Part shown: one piece after another, positions 47,489 through 57,297 of the stretch | How positions within the stretch are numbered: the stretch's first letter is position 1 | How the letters are laid out: each line of letters starts with the position of its first letter | DNA from: Lacinutrix jangbogonensis | Lineage (GTDB): Bacteria > Bacteroidota > Bacteroidia > Flavobacteriales > Flavobacteriaceae | Direction of reading: 5' to 3' | NCBI RefSeq assembly: GCF_000797445.1 | Contig: NZ_JSWF01000012.1 | Span: forward strand, 1 to 64,000 | Length of the DNA stretch: 64,000 nucleotides | Translations under genes and position numbers: made by a program | Notes under the pieces: model-generated | Databases searched by the model: none | Told to the model about the DNA's origin: nothing | Seen by the model: the letters and a program-made list of their open reading frames with translations, nothing else

Positions 47489-48286
47489 ATGGTTTGTAAA
47501 AATTGTAAACGGTTATTACCACAACAAATAAGCTTCTGTAATGGTTGTGGAGCAAAAGTGATTAGAAATAGGTTAACGCTCCGTAATCTGTTTGAAGATT
47601 TTGCATACCGTTACTTGAATTATGAAAATCAATTTCTAAGAACTTTCTTGCACTTATTTACAAAGCCAGAACTGGTTATTGATAGTTATATAAGTGGTAC
47701 ACGTAAAAAGTATGTTAACGTTATTAGCTATTTTGCTATTGCGATAACATTAAGTGGTTTTCAAATTTTTATTCAACAAAAGTTTTTTCCTGAGTTAATG
47801 GATATGTCTGCATTTGCTCAAAAAGGACAAGAAGATGCGATGGCAGATTACATGTCATTTGTATCTGAATATCAATCATTAATATTTATTATCACAGTGC
47901 CGGTGTATGCCTTTATATCTAAAATTGTGTTTTTTAATATTAAGAAGTATAATTTTACTGAGCATTTGGTTTTAAACATGTACACGTCTGCTCATTTATC
48001 AATTTTAACTATAGTTATTGTTTTTATTTCTTTAATTTTTGGCATACAGGTTGTTGAGCTAAGTATAGCAATATTACCAATTCAGGTGCTCTATACGGCA
48101 TTTGCTTTTAAGCGCGTTTTTAAACTGAGTTTTAAACGTATCGCTATAAAAACAATTCTGTTTATGGTTTTACTAACGACTCTTTTTATAATAGCAATGA
48201 TAATTGGCGGTTTGTTAATGTTTGCTTTTGGAGGCTTAGACGAGATGATGGAGGCTGCTAAAGCAAAAAATGCTTTAAATAATTAA
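47489..48286 (+). CDS. DUF3667 membrane protein with zinc ribbon
   Basis: 265 residues. The N-terminus CKNCKRLLPQQISFCNGCGA is a four-Cys zinc ribbon. A RNLFEDFAYRYLNYENQFLR segment typical of DUF3667 follows, then about five membrane helices. It starts directly after the cdaA stop, so is co-transcribed. Its stop codon overlaps the stop of the convergent ABC gene by 4 bp. Confidence 0.85.
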   Translation: MVCKNCKRLLPQQISFCNGCGAKVIRNRLTLRNLFEDFAYRYLNYENQFLRTFLHLFTKPELVIDSYISGTRKKYVNVISYFAIAITLSGFQIFIQQKFFPELMDMSAFAQKGQEDAMADYMSFVSEYQSLIFIITVPVYAFISKIVFFNIKKYNFTEHLVLNMYTSAHLSILTIVIVFISLIFGIQVVELSIAILPIQVLYTAFAFKRVFKLSFKRIAIKTILFMVLLTTLFIIAMIIGGLLMFAFGGLDEMMEAAKAKNALNN

Positions 48287-50049
48287 GCAACATCAACCTT
48301 TAAAAATTGAACCTCGTAAAGATTTCTGTAATAGCCGTCTTTCTTTTTCAGTAGCTCTACATGAGTGCCTTGCTCTACAATTTCACCAGCGTCCATAACA
48401 ATTATTTTATCGGCTTTCTGAATAGTCGCTAGTCTATGTGCAATCACAATAGAAGTTCTACCTTTTGTAATTTTATCTGTTGCGTTTTGTATTAATTCTT
48501 CTGAGTACGAATCTACAGAAGAGGTTGCTTCGTCCAAAATTAAAATACTAGGATTTGTAACATAGGCTCTCAAAAAAGATATTAATTGTCGTTGCCCAGA
48601 ACTTAACATGGCACCACGTTCTTTTACATTGTAATGATAGCCATTTGGTAAACTAGAAATAAATTCGTGAATACCAATATCCTTTGCTGCTTGTATTACT
48701 TGCGCTTCAGTGGTTTTTGGATGATTTAAAGTAATATTGGCCATAATCGTGTCTGCAAACAAGAAGACATCCTGTAATACCACAGCAATCTGACTTCTTA
48801 ATGACCCTAATGTAACTGATTTAATATCAATGTTATCTATTGAAATTTTACCACTATTAATTTCGTAAAAACGATTTAATAAGTTGATAATAGTTGATTT
48901 CCCAGCGCCTGTTGAACCAACAATAGCTACTGTTTCTCCAGCTTTTACATCAAGAGAAATACCTTTTAGTACTTCTTCATTCTCAACATAACTAAAGTGT
49001 ACCGTGTTAAAAGTGATACCGCCTTTAAAATGTGAAGCTTCTATAGTTCCTGAATCATCAATTTGTGATGTTGTATCAATAACTTTAAAAACACGTTTGG
49101 CTGCGACCATTCCCATTTGTAGCGTATTAAACTTATCTGCAATTTGCCTTAAAGGTCTAAACAATAGCGGAATCATCATCATAAACGAAAATAATTGACC
49201 TACAGTTGCAGTATTTTCAACAACAACCATTAATGCGCCGTAGTATGCCACTAATCCTGTAGTGATACTAGCGAGGAAATCTGCAATTGGAAAGAAAATT
49301 GAATTATACCATATAGTCTTTAGCCAACCTTTTTTATGTCGCTCGTTAATAGCTTTAAAGTTTTTGTTCTCTGTGTATTCTCGTGTAAACAATTGAAGAA
49401 TTTTCATTCCTGTTACGCGTTCCTGCACAAACGAGTTAAGGTTAGAAACTTCTGTTCTTACTTCCTCAAAAGCTGTTTTCATATAACGCTGAAAAACCTT
49501 TGTAGCATACAAAACAATTGGCAAGGTTACAAACACTATTAAACTAAGCATTACATTTGTAGAGAGCATATAAATAGATATTACTAACATAACAGTTAAA
49601 TCTCGCATAATCATAAACAAGCCTTGACCAAAAATATCGGCAATACGCTCCATATCAGTAACAGCACGTGTTATTAACATTCCAACCGAAGAATTGTCAT
49701 AATACTTCATCTTAAATTTTAGCATATGATTAAACAATAGCACACGAACATCTTCAACAATATTTTGTCCGAGCCATGCGGCATAAAATTGAAAGAAAAA
49801 TTGAAAAATTGTTTGCACTAGAAGCAAAGCAATCATTAAAATAATATAATACAAGAAACCTTCTTCTTGAACAGTTTTTATATGCTCGTCTATTACTATT
49901 TGCAATAGTTTTGGTGTCGCAATACTTAGACCAGCAATAATTAATACAGATAATAGCACACCGTAAAAAACAGTTTTGTACGGTTTTGTGTATTGAAACA
50001 AACGTTTAAATAGCGTGATGTCGAATATGTTTTCTTTTTTATTACTCAA
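48283..50049 (-). CDS. ABC exporter with fused membrane and ATPase domains (MsbA/MDR-like)
   Basis: 588 residues: six membrane helices (about 20-320), then an NBD with GSTGAGKSTI (Walker A), LSSGQRQLISF (signature), ILILDEATSSVD (Walker B) and IAHRLATIQ (H-loop). A homodimeric half-transporter for lipid or drug export. Its first codons overlap the truA end by 8 bp, so it is translated from a truA-exporter operon. Confidence 0.93.
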   Translation of the reverse strand: MSNKKENIFDITLFKRLFQYTKPYKTVFYGVLLSVLIIAGLSIATPKLLQIVIDEHIKTVQEEGFLYYIILMIALLLVQTIFQFFFQFYAAWLGQNIVEDVRVLLFNHMLKFKMKYYDNSSVGMLITRAVTDMERIADIFGQGLFMIMRDLTVMLVISIYMLSTNVMLSLIVFVTLPIVLYATKVFQRYMKTAFEEVRTEVSNLNSFVQERVTGMKILQLFTREYTENKNFKAINERHKKGWLKTIWYNSIFFPIADFLASITTGLVAYYGALMVVVENTATVGQLFSFMMMIPLLFRPLRQIADKFNTLQMGMVAAKRVFKVIDTTSQIDDSGTIEASHFKGGITFNTVHFSYVENEEVLKGISLDVKAGETVAIVGSTGAGKSTIINLLNRFYEINSGKISIDNIDIKSVTLGSLRSQIAVVLQDVFLFADTIMANITLNHPKTTEAQVIQAAKDIGIHEFISSLPNGYHYNVKERGAMLSSGQRQLISFLRAYVTNPSILILDEATSSVDSYSEELIQNATDKITKGRTSIVIAHRLATIQKADKIIVMDAGEIVEQGTHVELLKKKDGYYRNLYEVQFLKVDVA

Positions 50050-50794
50050 TGTTGTACTTTATAGTTTCTGGATATTCAATTTCTGTTAAATATAATGCGT
50101 GAGCAGGAACAGAAAATCCAGCTTCACTTCTGTTTTTAGATTTAATGATATCGTGAAGCATTTCTACTTCAACTTTGCCAATACCAATGTTAATTAAGGT
50201 TCCAACAATAGCACGCACCATGTTTCTTAAAAATCGATCTGCTTTAATTGTAAAATGAAGCTCATTTTCAACAACTTGCCATTCGGCTTTCATTATATTA
50301 CAATTATACGTTTTTACGTCTGTATTACTTTTAGAAAAGCATTGAAAATCTTTATAGTCTAATAATATTGTGGTTGCTTCTTTTAGTTTGTCAAGATCTA
50401 ATTTTGGTTTTAACAAAAAAGCGTGTTCAGTATTAAACGGATTCTTTTCTAGGGCAATTTTATATAAATACTGTCGACTGAGAGCATGAAATCTTGCATG
50501 GGCATCAGCCTTTACTTTAAAAATGCTTTTAACTGCGATATCTTCTGGTAAAAATGAATTTAATTTATATGTAATTGTAGATATGTCAAAAGAGGCTTCG
50601 GTTTCAAAATGTGCATACAGTTGTTTGGCGTGCACACCAGCATCCGTTCTTCCAGCTCCCATTGTAGTAATAGGTTCTTTTAATAAAGTTGAAACACTTT
50701 TTTCTAAAATTTCTTGTACAGAGATTGCATTAGGTTGTATTTGCCAACCATGATATGCTTTTCCGTTGTATGAAAGTTCTATAAAATATCGCAA
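50042..50794 (-). CDS. truA: tRNA pseudouridine(38-40) synthase
   Basis: 250 residues. RYFIELSYNGKAYHGWQIQP and the catalytic GAGRTDAGVHA (Asp nucleophile), FQCFSKSN and FLRNMVRAIVGTL are TruA motifs. It modifies U38-U40 of tRNA anticodon arms. Confidence 0.95.
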   Translation of the reverse strand: MRYFIELSYNGKAYHGWQIQPNAISVQEILEKSVSTLLKEPITTMGAGRTDAGVHAKQLYAHFETEASFDISTITYKLNSFLPEDIAVKSIFKVKADAHARFHALSRQYLYKIALEKNPFNTEHAFLLKPKLDLDKLKEATTILLDYKDFQCFSKSNTDVKTYNCNIMKAEWQVVENELHFTIKADRFLRNMVRAIVGTLINIGIGKVEVEMLHDIIKSKNRSEAGFSVPAHALYLTEIEYPETIKYNIE

Positions 50795-50910
50795 AGAAAC
50801 TTGTATTTTTGTTTTTTCTGAAGAAACAAAGATAATTGTTTTTGTTCCTAATGAAATGCTAAATAATAATTAAAAGACTTTCGTTTTCTAATTATAGAAA
50901 TTGAAAAGAA

Positions 50911-51012
50911 CGGTCACACACAGGATGTCGAAGTGCGTTTGAAAACAATTTTATTTTTAACAAATAATAAGATACTGAAAGTAATAATAGAATTCCCACT
51001 TTCGTGGGAATG
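50911..51012 (+). repeat. Composite intergenic repeat with perfect hairpin
   Basis: It contains GTCACACACAGG...GTCGAAGTGCG, a motif of flavobacterial dispersed repeats (from memory), and a hairpin TTCCCACTTTCGTGGGAA (50993-51010) with 7-bp arms, whose right part recurs at 14662-14675 on the other strand. It lies 16 bp upstream of the phosphoesterase ATG, so it is in its leader. The rest of 50795-51028 shows nothing recognisable. Confidence 0.5.
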
Positions 51013-51028
51013 AATTTAAAGAAATTCA

Positions 51029-51526
51029 ATGAAAAAAATCCTACTACTATCAGACACGCATAGTCATATTGATGACGATATTCTGAAATACGTTAAACAA
51101 GCCGATGAGGTTTGGCATGCTGGAGATATTGGCGATTTAAAAGTAACAGATGCAATAGAAAAACTAAAACCACTAAAAGGTGTTTATGGTAATATTGATG
51201 GTGATAAAGTACGATTAGAATTCCCAGAGAACAATCGGTTTATGTGCGAAGATGTGGATGTATGGATTACGCACATTGGAGGCTATCCAAATAAATATAA
51301 TGTAAGAGTAAGAGAAGAAATATATAAAAATCCACCACGTGTTTTTATTAGTGGACACTCACACATTTTAAAAGTAATGCCAGATAAAAAACTAAATCTA
51401 ATCCACATGAATCCTGGCGCAGTAGGTAAACACGGCTTTCATAATGTAAGAACAATGTTGCGTTTTACAATAGACGGAAAGAAGATTGAGAATTTAGAAG
51501 TTATAGAGTTTCCAAAAAAACATTAA
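51029..51526 (+). CDS. YfcE/MJ0936-family metallophosphoesterase
   Basis: 165 residues. Motifs of the calcineurin-like fold: LLLSDTHSH, VWHAGDIGD, GNIDG, THIGGYPNK and SGHSHILK. It cleaves phosphodiesters; the natural substrate is undefined. Single gene with a hairpin repeat in its leader. Confidence 0.92.
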   Translation: MKKILLLSDTHSHIDDDILKYVKQADEVWHAGDIGDLKVTDAIEKLKPLKGVYGNIDGDKVRLEFPENNRFMCEDVDVWITHIGGYPNKYNVRVREEIYKNPPRVFISGHSHILKVMPDKKLNLIHMNPGAVGKHGFHNVRTMLRFTIDGKKIENLEVIEFPKKH

Positions 51527-51533
51527 ATAAAAA

Positions 51534-51557
51534 AGCCTAAGATCTTCACCTTGGGCT
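51534..51557. terminator. Terminator hairpin (first of a direct-repeat pair)
   Basis: AGCCTAAG-ATCTTCAC-CTTGGGCT. On the minus strand the stem is followed by TTTTTT, fitting a terminator for the minus-strand gene at 51580-51995. It may also end the plus-strand phosphoesterase transcript. It is 23/24 identical to the hairpin at 52053-52076. Confidence 0.75.
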
Positions 51558-51579
51558 CTGTTTAAATTATTTTTGAATT

Positions 51580-51995
51580 TTAATCGCTAATAATTATTGT
51601 TCTGGTACAATCTTTAGTTCCTTCAGTACATTTAGTACATCCCTTTTTTGCGTTTGGAATACAGCCAGTTTCACTATTAGAACATGATGTAGAAGTACAA
51701 GATATTCCCTAGAAAACAAGCACTTTATTTGAGTTTACCTCTAATAAAGAAGTTGTTACTTTTTCTCCATGAAAAGATCTTAAATAATATTCTCCATCAA
51801 TTTTAACAAGTTTTGACGATGTAAAGTTAATAGGGATTAAACTTTTCGTTGTAAAATCAGCTTCTAACAATTTAACAATTCTGTTTTTTCTGCGTCTAAT
51901 AAAGAAGGCTCTTCATTATTTACGTCATCTTTATTACAAGAAATAAATATAATAGATACTAAAACAAGCATCATGATTTTTTTTAAGTGGTTCAT
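51580..51995 (-). pseudogene. Cys-rich lipoprotein gene broken by a frameshift and a stop
   Basis: ATG 51995 begins a lipoprotein signal (MLVLVSIIFISCNKDD). The frame stops at 51864 after ELLNC. One missing base in the short A run at 51871-51873 restores LEADFTTKSLIPINFTSSKL to NKVLVF, then an in-frame TAG at 51709-51711 precedes a Cys-rich tail (SCTSTSCSNSETGC, KKGCTKCTEGTKDC) that ends at 51580. Intact length would be about 138 residues with eight Cys in the last 42. Function unknown. Either a decaying gene or one with two sequence errors. Confidence 0.6.
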
Positions 51996-52052
51996 AATAT
52001 TATTTAGATTAAATATAATATAGTATAATACCCAAATTTTAGGGCACAAAAA

Positions 52053-52076
52053 AGCCCAAGATCTTCACCTTGGGCT
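52053..52076 (-). terminator. Terminator of the DUF4293 gene (second of the pair)
   Basis: AGCCCAAG-ATCTTCAC-CTTGGGCT, a perfect 8-bp stem. On the minus strand it is followed by TTTTTT, 30 bp past the DUF4293 stop. Confidence 0.85.
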
Positions 52077-52105
52077 CACGCACTAATACTACTAAGATGT
52101 TAGGT

Positions 52106-52516
52106 TTAACGTAACCTATCTACAGATTTTACGAGATCTTCATCCTTTTTAATAGCCTTATTAGCCAGAGCCAATAATACTATAGACAGAATCGGAAGAA
52201 AAATCCCAATACCTTTCTCAGAAACCAAAGCTTCTCCAGATACATTTAGAGATTGATATACAAAAAATCCTAGTAAAATAAAGTTTAATATCATATTAAG
52301 GCGTCCCAATACAAATTGCAACTTCCTGTTTTTGAACATAACTAAAGATAACAAAGACAAAGCTGAAGACCCTAAAAAGAGTCCAAAAAATAAAAGCTCA
52401 TCCATAGCGAAGATTTTTACATCCTCGTTAGTTATCCATAAATGAAATACAAAAATCAATCCAGCCGAAATTCCAGCGGCAAGCAGTAAATAGACAGATT
52501 GAATACGTTGTATCAT
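52106..52516 (-). CDS. DUF4293 membrane protein
   Basis: 136 residues, four membrane helices, with MIQRIQSVYLLLAAGISAGL as the family N-terminus and a charged C-terminal tail. It is conserved divergently beside rho in Bacteroidetes. Function unknown. Confidence 0.88.
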   Translation of the reverse strand: MIQRIQSVYLLLAAGISAGLIFVFHLWITNEDVKIFAMDELLFFGLFLGSSALSLLSLVMFKNRKLQFVLGRLNMILNFILLGFFVYQSLNVSGEALVSEKGIGIFLPILSIVLLALANKAIKKDEDLVKSVDRLR

Positions 52517-52720
52517 TTATTTTAATCGAATAATTTCAGCATCAAAAATATAACTTCTTTTGGGAAATGTTGCTAAAAACTTAAAATAAAGTCGTATTAT
52601 TGCATAGGCGACTTGCAACTTTCACATTAGCAATGCGTTAATTCTTCAGAATCACAAAATATTTTTCTTCGGAAATTTTCAACAACATAATTTTTCAAAA
52701 AATATTCAATTAAACAATTC

Positions 52721-54479
52721 ATGTTTGAAATCTCACAATTAAAAGAAATGAAGCTTCCTGAGTTACAGGACATGGCTAAAAAGCTAAGTATTCCAAAGTT
52801 TCGTTCATTAAAAAAATTAGACTTAGTTTATCAAATTTTGGATAAACAAGCAGCTAACCCAAAGGCCGTTGAAGTTGTAAAAGCAGATATTCCTGCTCCT
52901 GTAGCACAAGAGAAACCCAAAAGAGAACGTGTACAACGTCCTGCGGCAAATAAGCCAAGGCCTCAACCAAAAGCACAACCAAAACCTCAGGTAAAACCTC
53001 AGGCAAAAGTGCAACCAAAACCTCAGGCAGAAGTACAACAAGAAGCTATAGCTTTTAAAGAGGAGGAAAGCAGAGACACTACTGAAGTTAAAGACAGTAT
53101 AGAATCAAAAGATAGTAAGGACGATAATAAACAAGTAAAAGAACCAGTTAAGGCACAACAGCCAAAGCCTCAGCATAAAAAACCTGTTCATAATCATCAA
53201 AATAAAAAAGACGACAAAAAGGATAATAATCCAAATCGTCAAAACACTCAGAATAAAAATCAGAATAAAAACCAGAATACTAATCAACGTAGTCAAGGTA
53301 AAAACGGAAACACACACGGAACCAGTGAAACACGAAACCGTTACCGTGAACCAGATTTCGAATTCGATGCTATCATAGAAAGTGAGGGTGTATTAGATGT
53401 TATGCAAGATGGTTATGGCTTTTTAAGATCTTCAGATTATAATTACCTGTCTTCTCCGGACGATATTTATGTATCGCAATCTCAAATTCGTTTATTCGGA
53501 TTAAAAGTTGGAGATACAGTACTTGGAAATGTTAGACCTCCAAAAGAAGGCGAGAAATATTTTCCACTTATTAAAGTAAATAAAATTAACGGACAAAGTC
53601 CAGATGTGGTTAGAGATCGTGTATCTTTTGAGCATTTAACACCATTATTCCCAGAAGAGAAATTTAATATTGCAGGAAAGCAAGCAACAATTTCTACGCG
53701 TATTATGGATTTGTTTGCCCCAATAGGTAAAGGGCAACGTGGTATGATTGTGTCGCAACCTAAAACAGGTAAAACAATGTTGCTTAAGGATGTTGCTAAT
53801 GCAATTGCAGCCAATCATCCAGAAGTATACCAAATGATCTTACTCATCGATGAACGTCCAGAAGAGGTTACAGACATGCAACGTAATGTTCGTGGAGAAG
53901 TTATTGCTTCAACTTTCGATAAAGAAGCTCACGAGCACGTAAAGATTGCAAATATCGTATTAGAAAAAGCAAAACGATTAGTAGAATGTGGACACGATGT
54001 AGTGATCTTATTAGATTCTATAACACGTTTAGCTAGAGCTTATAACTCAGTACAACCAGCTTCAGGGGAAAATACTTTCAGGTGGTGTTGATGCTAATGC
54101 ATTACACAAGCCAAAACGTTTCTTTGGTGCTGCACGTAATATAGAAAATGGAGGTTCGCTTACTATTATTGCTACTGCTTTAACAGAAACTGGTTCTAAA
54201 ATGGACGAAGTAATTTTTGAAGAATTTAAAGGAACGGGTAACATGGAGCTACAATTAGATCGTAAGATTTCTAACCGTCGTATTTTTCCAGCTATCGATT
54301 TAACATCGTCAAGCACACGTCGTGATGATATATTATTAGACAAGGTTACGATTCAAAGAATGTGGGTAATGCGCAAATATCTTGCAGATATGAATCCAGT
54401 AGAAGCTATGGAATTTATCAACGAGCGTTTTAAGCAAACAAGAAACAACGAAGAGTTTTTAATCTCAATGAATGGTTAG
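52721..54479 (+). CDS. rho: Transcription termination factor Rho with long disordered insert (frameshifted)
   Basis: 585 residues when corrected. N-terminal domain (1-45), a disordered insert of about 160 residues made of PKPQ-, [14 protein letters not shown]- and NQNKNQN-type low-complexity, RNA-binding OB domain (about 210-290), and ATPase with [13 protein letters not shown] (Walker A) and [16 protein letters not shown] (Walker B). One G too many at 54065-54068 shifts the frame after QPASG, where Rho should read [13 protein letters not shown]; the rest ([17 protein letters not shown] to SMNG) is intact. Rho is expected to be needed for life, so sequence error is likely. Confidence 0.93.
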
Positions 54480-54525
54480 AAGTCTATTCTCAATTAAATT
54501 TAGGAATTCACTCCAAAAATAAAAA

Positions 54526-54555
54526 AGCCCTGATTTATAGTCAGGACTTTTTTTT
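54526..54555 (+). terminator. Terminator after rho
   Basis: AGCCCTGA and TCAGGACT (one mismatch) with a 7-nt loop, followed by a run of T to 54555, 46 bp after the rho stop. Confidence 0.8.
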
Positions 54556-54617
54556 TGCAGTCTAAAATCTTAGTTATTATTTTGAATCAACTTGAAAAGA
54601 GTTTGTAGAGTAATATA

Positions 54618-54659
54618 AACGAGCAAGCCTTTGTATCTATATACAAAGGCTTGCTCGTT
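54618..54659. repeat. Perfect 19-bp inverted repeat between rho and the next gene
   Basis: AACGAGCAAGCCTTTGTAT, loop CTAT, then the exact reverse complement. It is the most stable simple hairpin in the window. No T run follows on the plus strand. It lies between converging genes, so a bidirectional transcription barrier is possible. Confidence 0.85.
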
Positions 54660-54681
54660 GTATTTAAAAATATATTAATGT

Positions 54682-55047
54682 TTAATAAGCCATTAAAAGC
54701 TCTTTGTATTCTCTTAAGTCTGAAATATTGTCTTTGTTATTAAGGTTTTTTGTAAGCGATAATAAGTATTTAAGACTTTCTACTGGAGAAGCATCATTTT
54801 TTTCTTCAACGACATCTTCTTCTTCATCTATAGGCTCATCTTCAAGAACGGGTATAAGAAATGATTGGTGCTCTTCTATGTGCTCATAAGCAAGCCTAAG
54901 TACCTTAACCACTAAAGGCACTTCCTCTTCCAGAGCAAAAGCTCTTAATGCTTTAATATCATCTATTAGTGTCTCTGTATTGATGCCAGATTTATCAAGG
55001 TTTTTAATAATTTTATCAATTGCCTTAATTGCGTTTGTGTTTTCCAA
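54682..55047 (-). CDS. Conserved hypothetical acidic helical protein
   Basis: 121 residues, cytoplasmic, mostly helical with an acidic linker (EDEPIDEEEDVVEEKND) between an N-terminal helical part (INTETLIDDIKALRAFALEE) and a short C-terminal helix. No known domain recognised. It lies downstream of rpsT on the same strand, separated by the rpsT terminator. Confidence 0.65.
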   Translation of the reverse strand: MENTNAIKAIDKIIKNLDKSGINTETLIDDIKALRAFALEEEVPLVVKVLRLAYEHIEEHQSFLIPVLEDEPIDEEEDVVEEKNDASPVESLKYLLSLTKNLNNKDNISDLREYKELLMAY

Positions 55048-55161
55048 AAGAGTTATATTTAAGTGAATGGTTAATTATTGCAAATTTATACTTTTTGAAA
55101 TTAAATAACAGACCTTATTTCGAGTAAATTCCTTTATAAACTAAAAGAATTTTGAAGTAAT

Positions 55162-55190
55162 AAAAAAGCCTATCGATTTCTCGATAGACT
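55162..55190 (-). terminator. rpsT terminator
   Basis: On the minus strand GTCTATCGA-GAAA-TCGATAGGC (one wobble) is followed by TTTTTT, 26 bp past the rpsT stop. Confidence 0.88.
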
Positions 55191-55215
55191 TTTATTTATT
55201 GTAGAATTAATTTAA

Positions 55216-55467
55216 CTATATCGCTGAAACGAACTTAGTTAAACCAGACTTTAAGTTAGCAGCTTTGTTAGCGTGTATAACGTTAGTCTTTGCTAATCTA
55301 TCTAACATAGAGCATACTGACGGTAAAAACGCTTCAGCTTCTTTCTTATCAGTTAACTCACGTAATTTTTTTATCGCATTACGAGTTGTTTTATGCTGAT
55401 ACTTATTTCTTAAGCGCTTAGTTTCGTTTTGTCTAATTCTTTTTAACGCTGACTTATGATTTGCCAT
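55216..55467 (-). CDS. rpsT: 30S ribosomal protein S20
   Basis: 83 residues, [20 protein letters not shown] at the start and [17 protein letters not shown] near the end, the standard S20 helical protein. It is placed 31 bp downstream of tRNA-Glu on the same strand and probably shares its promoter. Confidence 0.97.
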   Translation of the reverse strand: MANHKSALKRIRQNETKRLRNKYQHKTTRNAIKKLRELTDKKEAEAFLPSVCSMLDRLAKTNVIHANKAANLKSGLTKFVSAI

Positions 55468-55498
55468 TTGTTTCTTTGTTTCTTTATTATAAAAATTG

Positions 55499-55570
55499 TA
55501 GCCCGTAGGGGAGTCGAACCCCTCTTACATGGATGAAAACCATGCGTCCTAGCCGATAGACGAACGGGCC
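55499..55570 (-). tRNA. tRNA-Glu (UUC)
   Basis: A 72-nt cloverleaf without encoded CCA. Acceptor GGCCCGT/ACGGGCT, anticodon loop GTTTTCATC with anticodon TTC, T-arm GAGGGGTTCGACTCCCC. Confidence 0.95.
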
Positions 55571-55587
55571 ATTTATTTAAGAGTGTG

Positions 55588-55617
55588 CAAATATAAATTA
55601 TATTTTTATTTCTGCAA
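55588..55617 (-). promoter_or_regulatory. tRNA-Glu/rpsT promoter
   Basis: Minus strand TTG (55617-55615), 19 nt, TATATTTG (55595-55588). The -7 box ends 17 nt before the tRNA. Confidence 0.8.
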
Positions 55618-55719
55618 AACTTTTCAAATAACTTTACAACGTTTCCATTGCGGATGCAAAAATACAACTATTTTCTACTTTTGCAATACCTAAGTAAACT
55701 TTTTTTAAAAAAAGTTTAC

Positions 55720-57198
55720 TTAATATGCTTTTGCAAACAATACTCTACGTTTTGAAGGCTTTCCTGAATACACACAAACACCATCTTCTAGCTTCCCTTC
55801 TAATGGAAGACATCTAATTGTTGCTTTTGTAATTTCTTTTATTTTATCTTCAGTCTCTGGTGTTCCGTCCCAATGTGCTGAGATAAATCCTCCTTTCTCT
55901 TCTAAAACAGTTTTAAAGGTGTCGAAATTTTCAACTTCCGTTGTGTGAGTATCTCTATGATTTAAAGCTTTATTAAATAGGGATTCTTGAATTTCGGTCA
56001 TTAACCCTTCAATCTTTTCAGTTAATGAATCTAAAGAAACAGTCTCTTTGGTTAAGGTATCTCTACGCGCTAACTCTACAGTTCCGTTTTCCAGATCTCT
56101 CGCTCCAATTGCAATACGTAAAGGAACACCTTGTAATTCGTGTTGCGCAAATTTTGCTCCTGGACGGTAGGTTGTTCTATTATCGTATTTAACAGTAATA
56201 TGCTTTGCTCTTAAATCTGTTATAATGCTATTTACGACGCTAGTGATTTCTTCAAGTTGTTCTTCAGTCTTATATATTGGAACGATTACTACTTGATTAG
56301 GTGCTAGGTTTGGAGGTAATACGAGTCCTTGATCATCACTATGTGTCATGATTAAAGCTCCCATTAATCGTGTTGAAACTCCCCAAGAAGTAGCCCAAAC
56401 GTAATCTTTTTTTCCTTCTTTATTAGTGAATTTCACATCAAAAGCTTTTGCGAAGTTTTGCCCTAAAAAGTGAGAGGTTCCAGCTTGTAATGCTTTTCCA
56501 TCCTGCATTAATGCTTCAATACAGTAGGTTTCGTCAGCTCCAGCAAAACGCTCACTCTCAGTTTTTAAACCCTGAACTACTGGTATTGCCATGAAATTCT
56601 CAACGAAAGTTGCATAGACGTTATTCATAGTTTCTGCTTCAGTTATAGCTTCTGCTTTTGTTTCATGAGCTGTGTGGCCTTCTTGCCAAAGGAATTCTGC
56701 AGTACGTAAAAATAAACGTGTACGCATTTCCCAGCGAACAACATTTGCCCATTGGTTTATTAGTAAGGGTAAATCTCTGTAAGATTGAATCCATCCTTTA
56801 AAAGTGCTCCAGATAATAGCTTCACTTGTTGGTCTTACAACAAGTTCTTCTTCTAGCTTAGCTTCGGGGTCTACACGCAGTTTTCCTGGGTTATCAGGAT
56901 CGTTTTGTAATCTATAATGCGTGACTACTGCACACTCTTTTGCGAAGCCTTCAGCATTTTTCTCTTCAGCTTCAAATAAGCTTTTAGGTACAAAAAGTGG
57001 GAAATAGGCGTTTTGATGTCCAGTTTCTTTAAACATTCTATCTAATTCTGCCTGCATTTTTTCCCAGATAGCATAGCCGTAAGGTTTTATTACCATACAG
57101 CCTCTAACCGCCGAGTTTTCAGCTAAATCAGCCTTTACGACCAATTCATTATACCATTTTGAATAATCTTCTGCTCTTGTAGTGAGTTTTTTGCTCAT
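55720..57198 (-). CDS. proS: Prolyl-tRNA synthetase
   Basis: 492 residues from ATG 57198 ([20 protein letters not shown]). Class II aaRS motif 2 ([20 protein letters not shown]) and motif 3 ([20 protein letters not shown]) are clear, followed by the anticodon-binding domain and the C-terminal domain ending KAY, as in the archaeal/eukaryote-type ProRS without editing insert. TTG six codons upstream is not used in the family. Confidence 0.96.
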   Translation of the reverse strand: MSKKLTTRAEDYSKWYNELVVKADLAENSAVRGCMVIKPYGYAIWEKMQAELDRMFKETGHQNAYFPLFVPKSLFEAEEKNAEGFAKECAVVTHYRLQNDPDNPGKLRVDPEAKLEEELVVRPTSEAIIWSTFKGWIQSYRDLPLLINQWANVVRWEMRTRLFLRTAEFLWQEGHTAHETKAEAITEAETMNNVYATFVENFMAIPVVQGLKTESERFAGADETYCIEALMQDGKALQAGTSHFLGQNFAKAFDVKFTNKEGKKDYVWATSWGVSTRLMGALIMTHSDDQGLVLPPNLAPNQVVIVPIYKTEEQLEEITSVVNSIITDLRAKHITVKYDNRTTYRPGAKFAQHELQGVPLRIAIGARDLENGTVELARRDTLTKETVSLDSLTEKIEGLMTEIQESLFNKALNHRDTHTTEVENFDTFKTVLEEKGGFISAHWDGTPETEDKIKEITKATIRCLPLEGKLEDGVCVYSGKPSKRRVLFAKAY

Positions 57199-57297
57199 AT
57201 ATAGTGTTTGGCACAAATATTGTGATTATGTTAAAAAAAGAAATAGTTCGACAAAACTAACTATTTTTGTTTTGTTCAACACTAAAAACTAAGAGTT

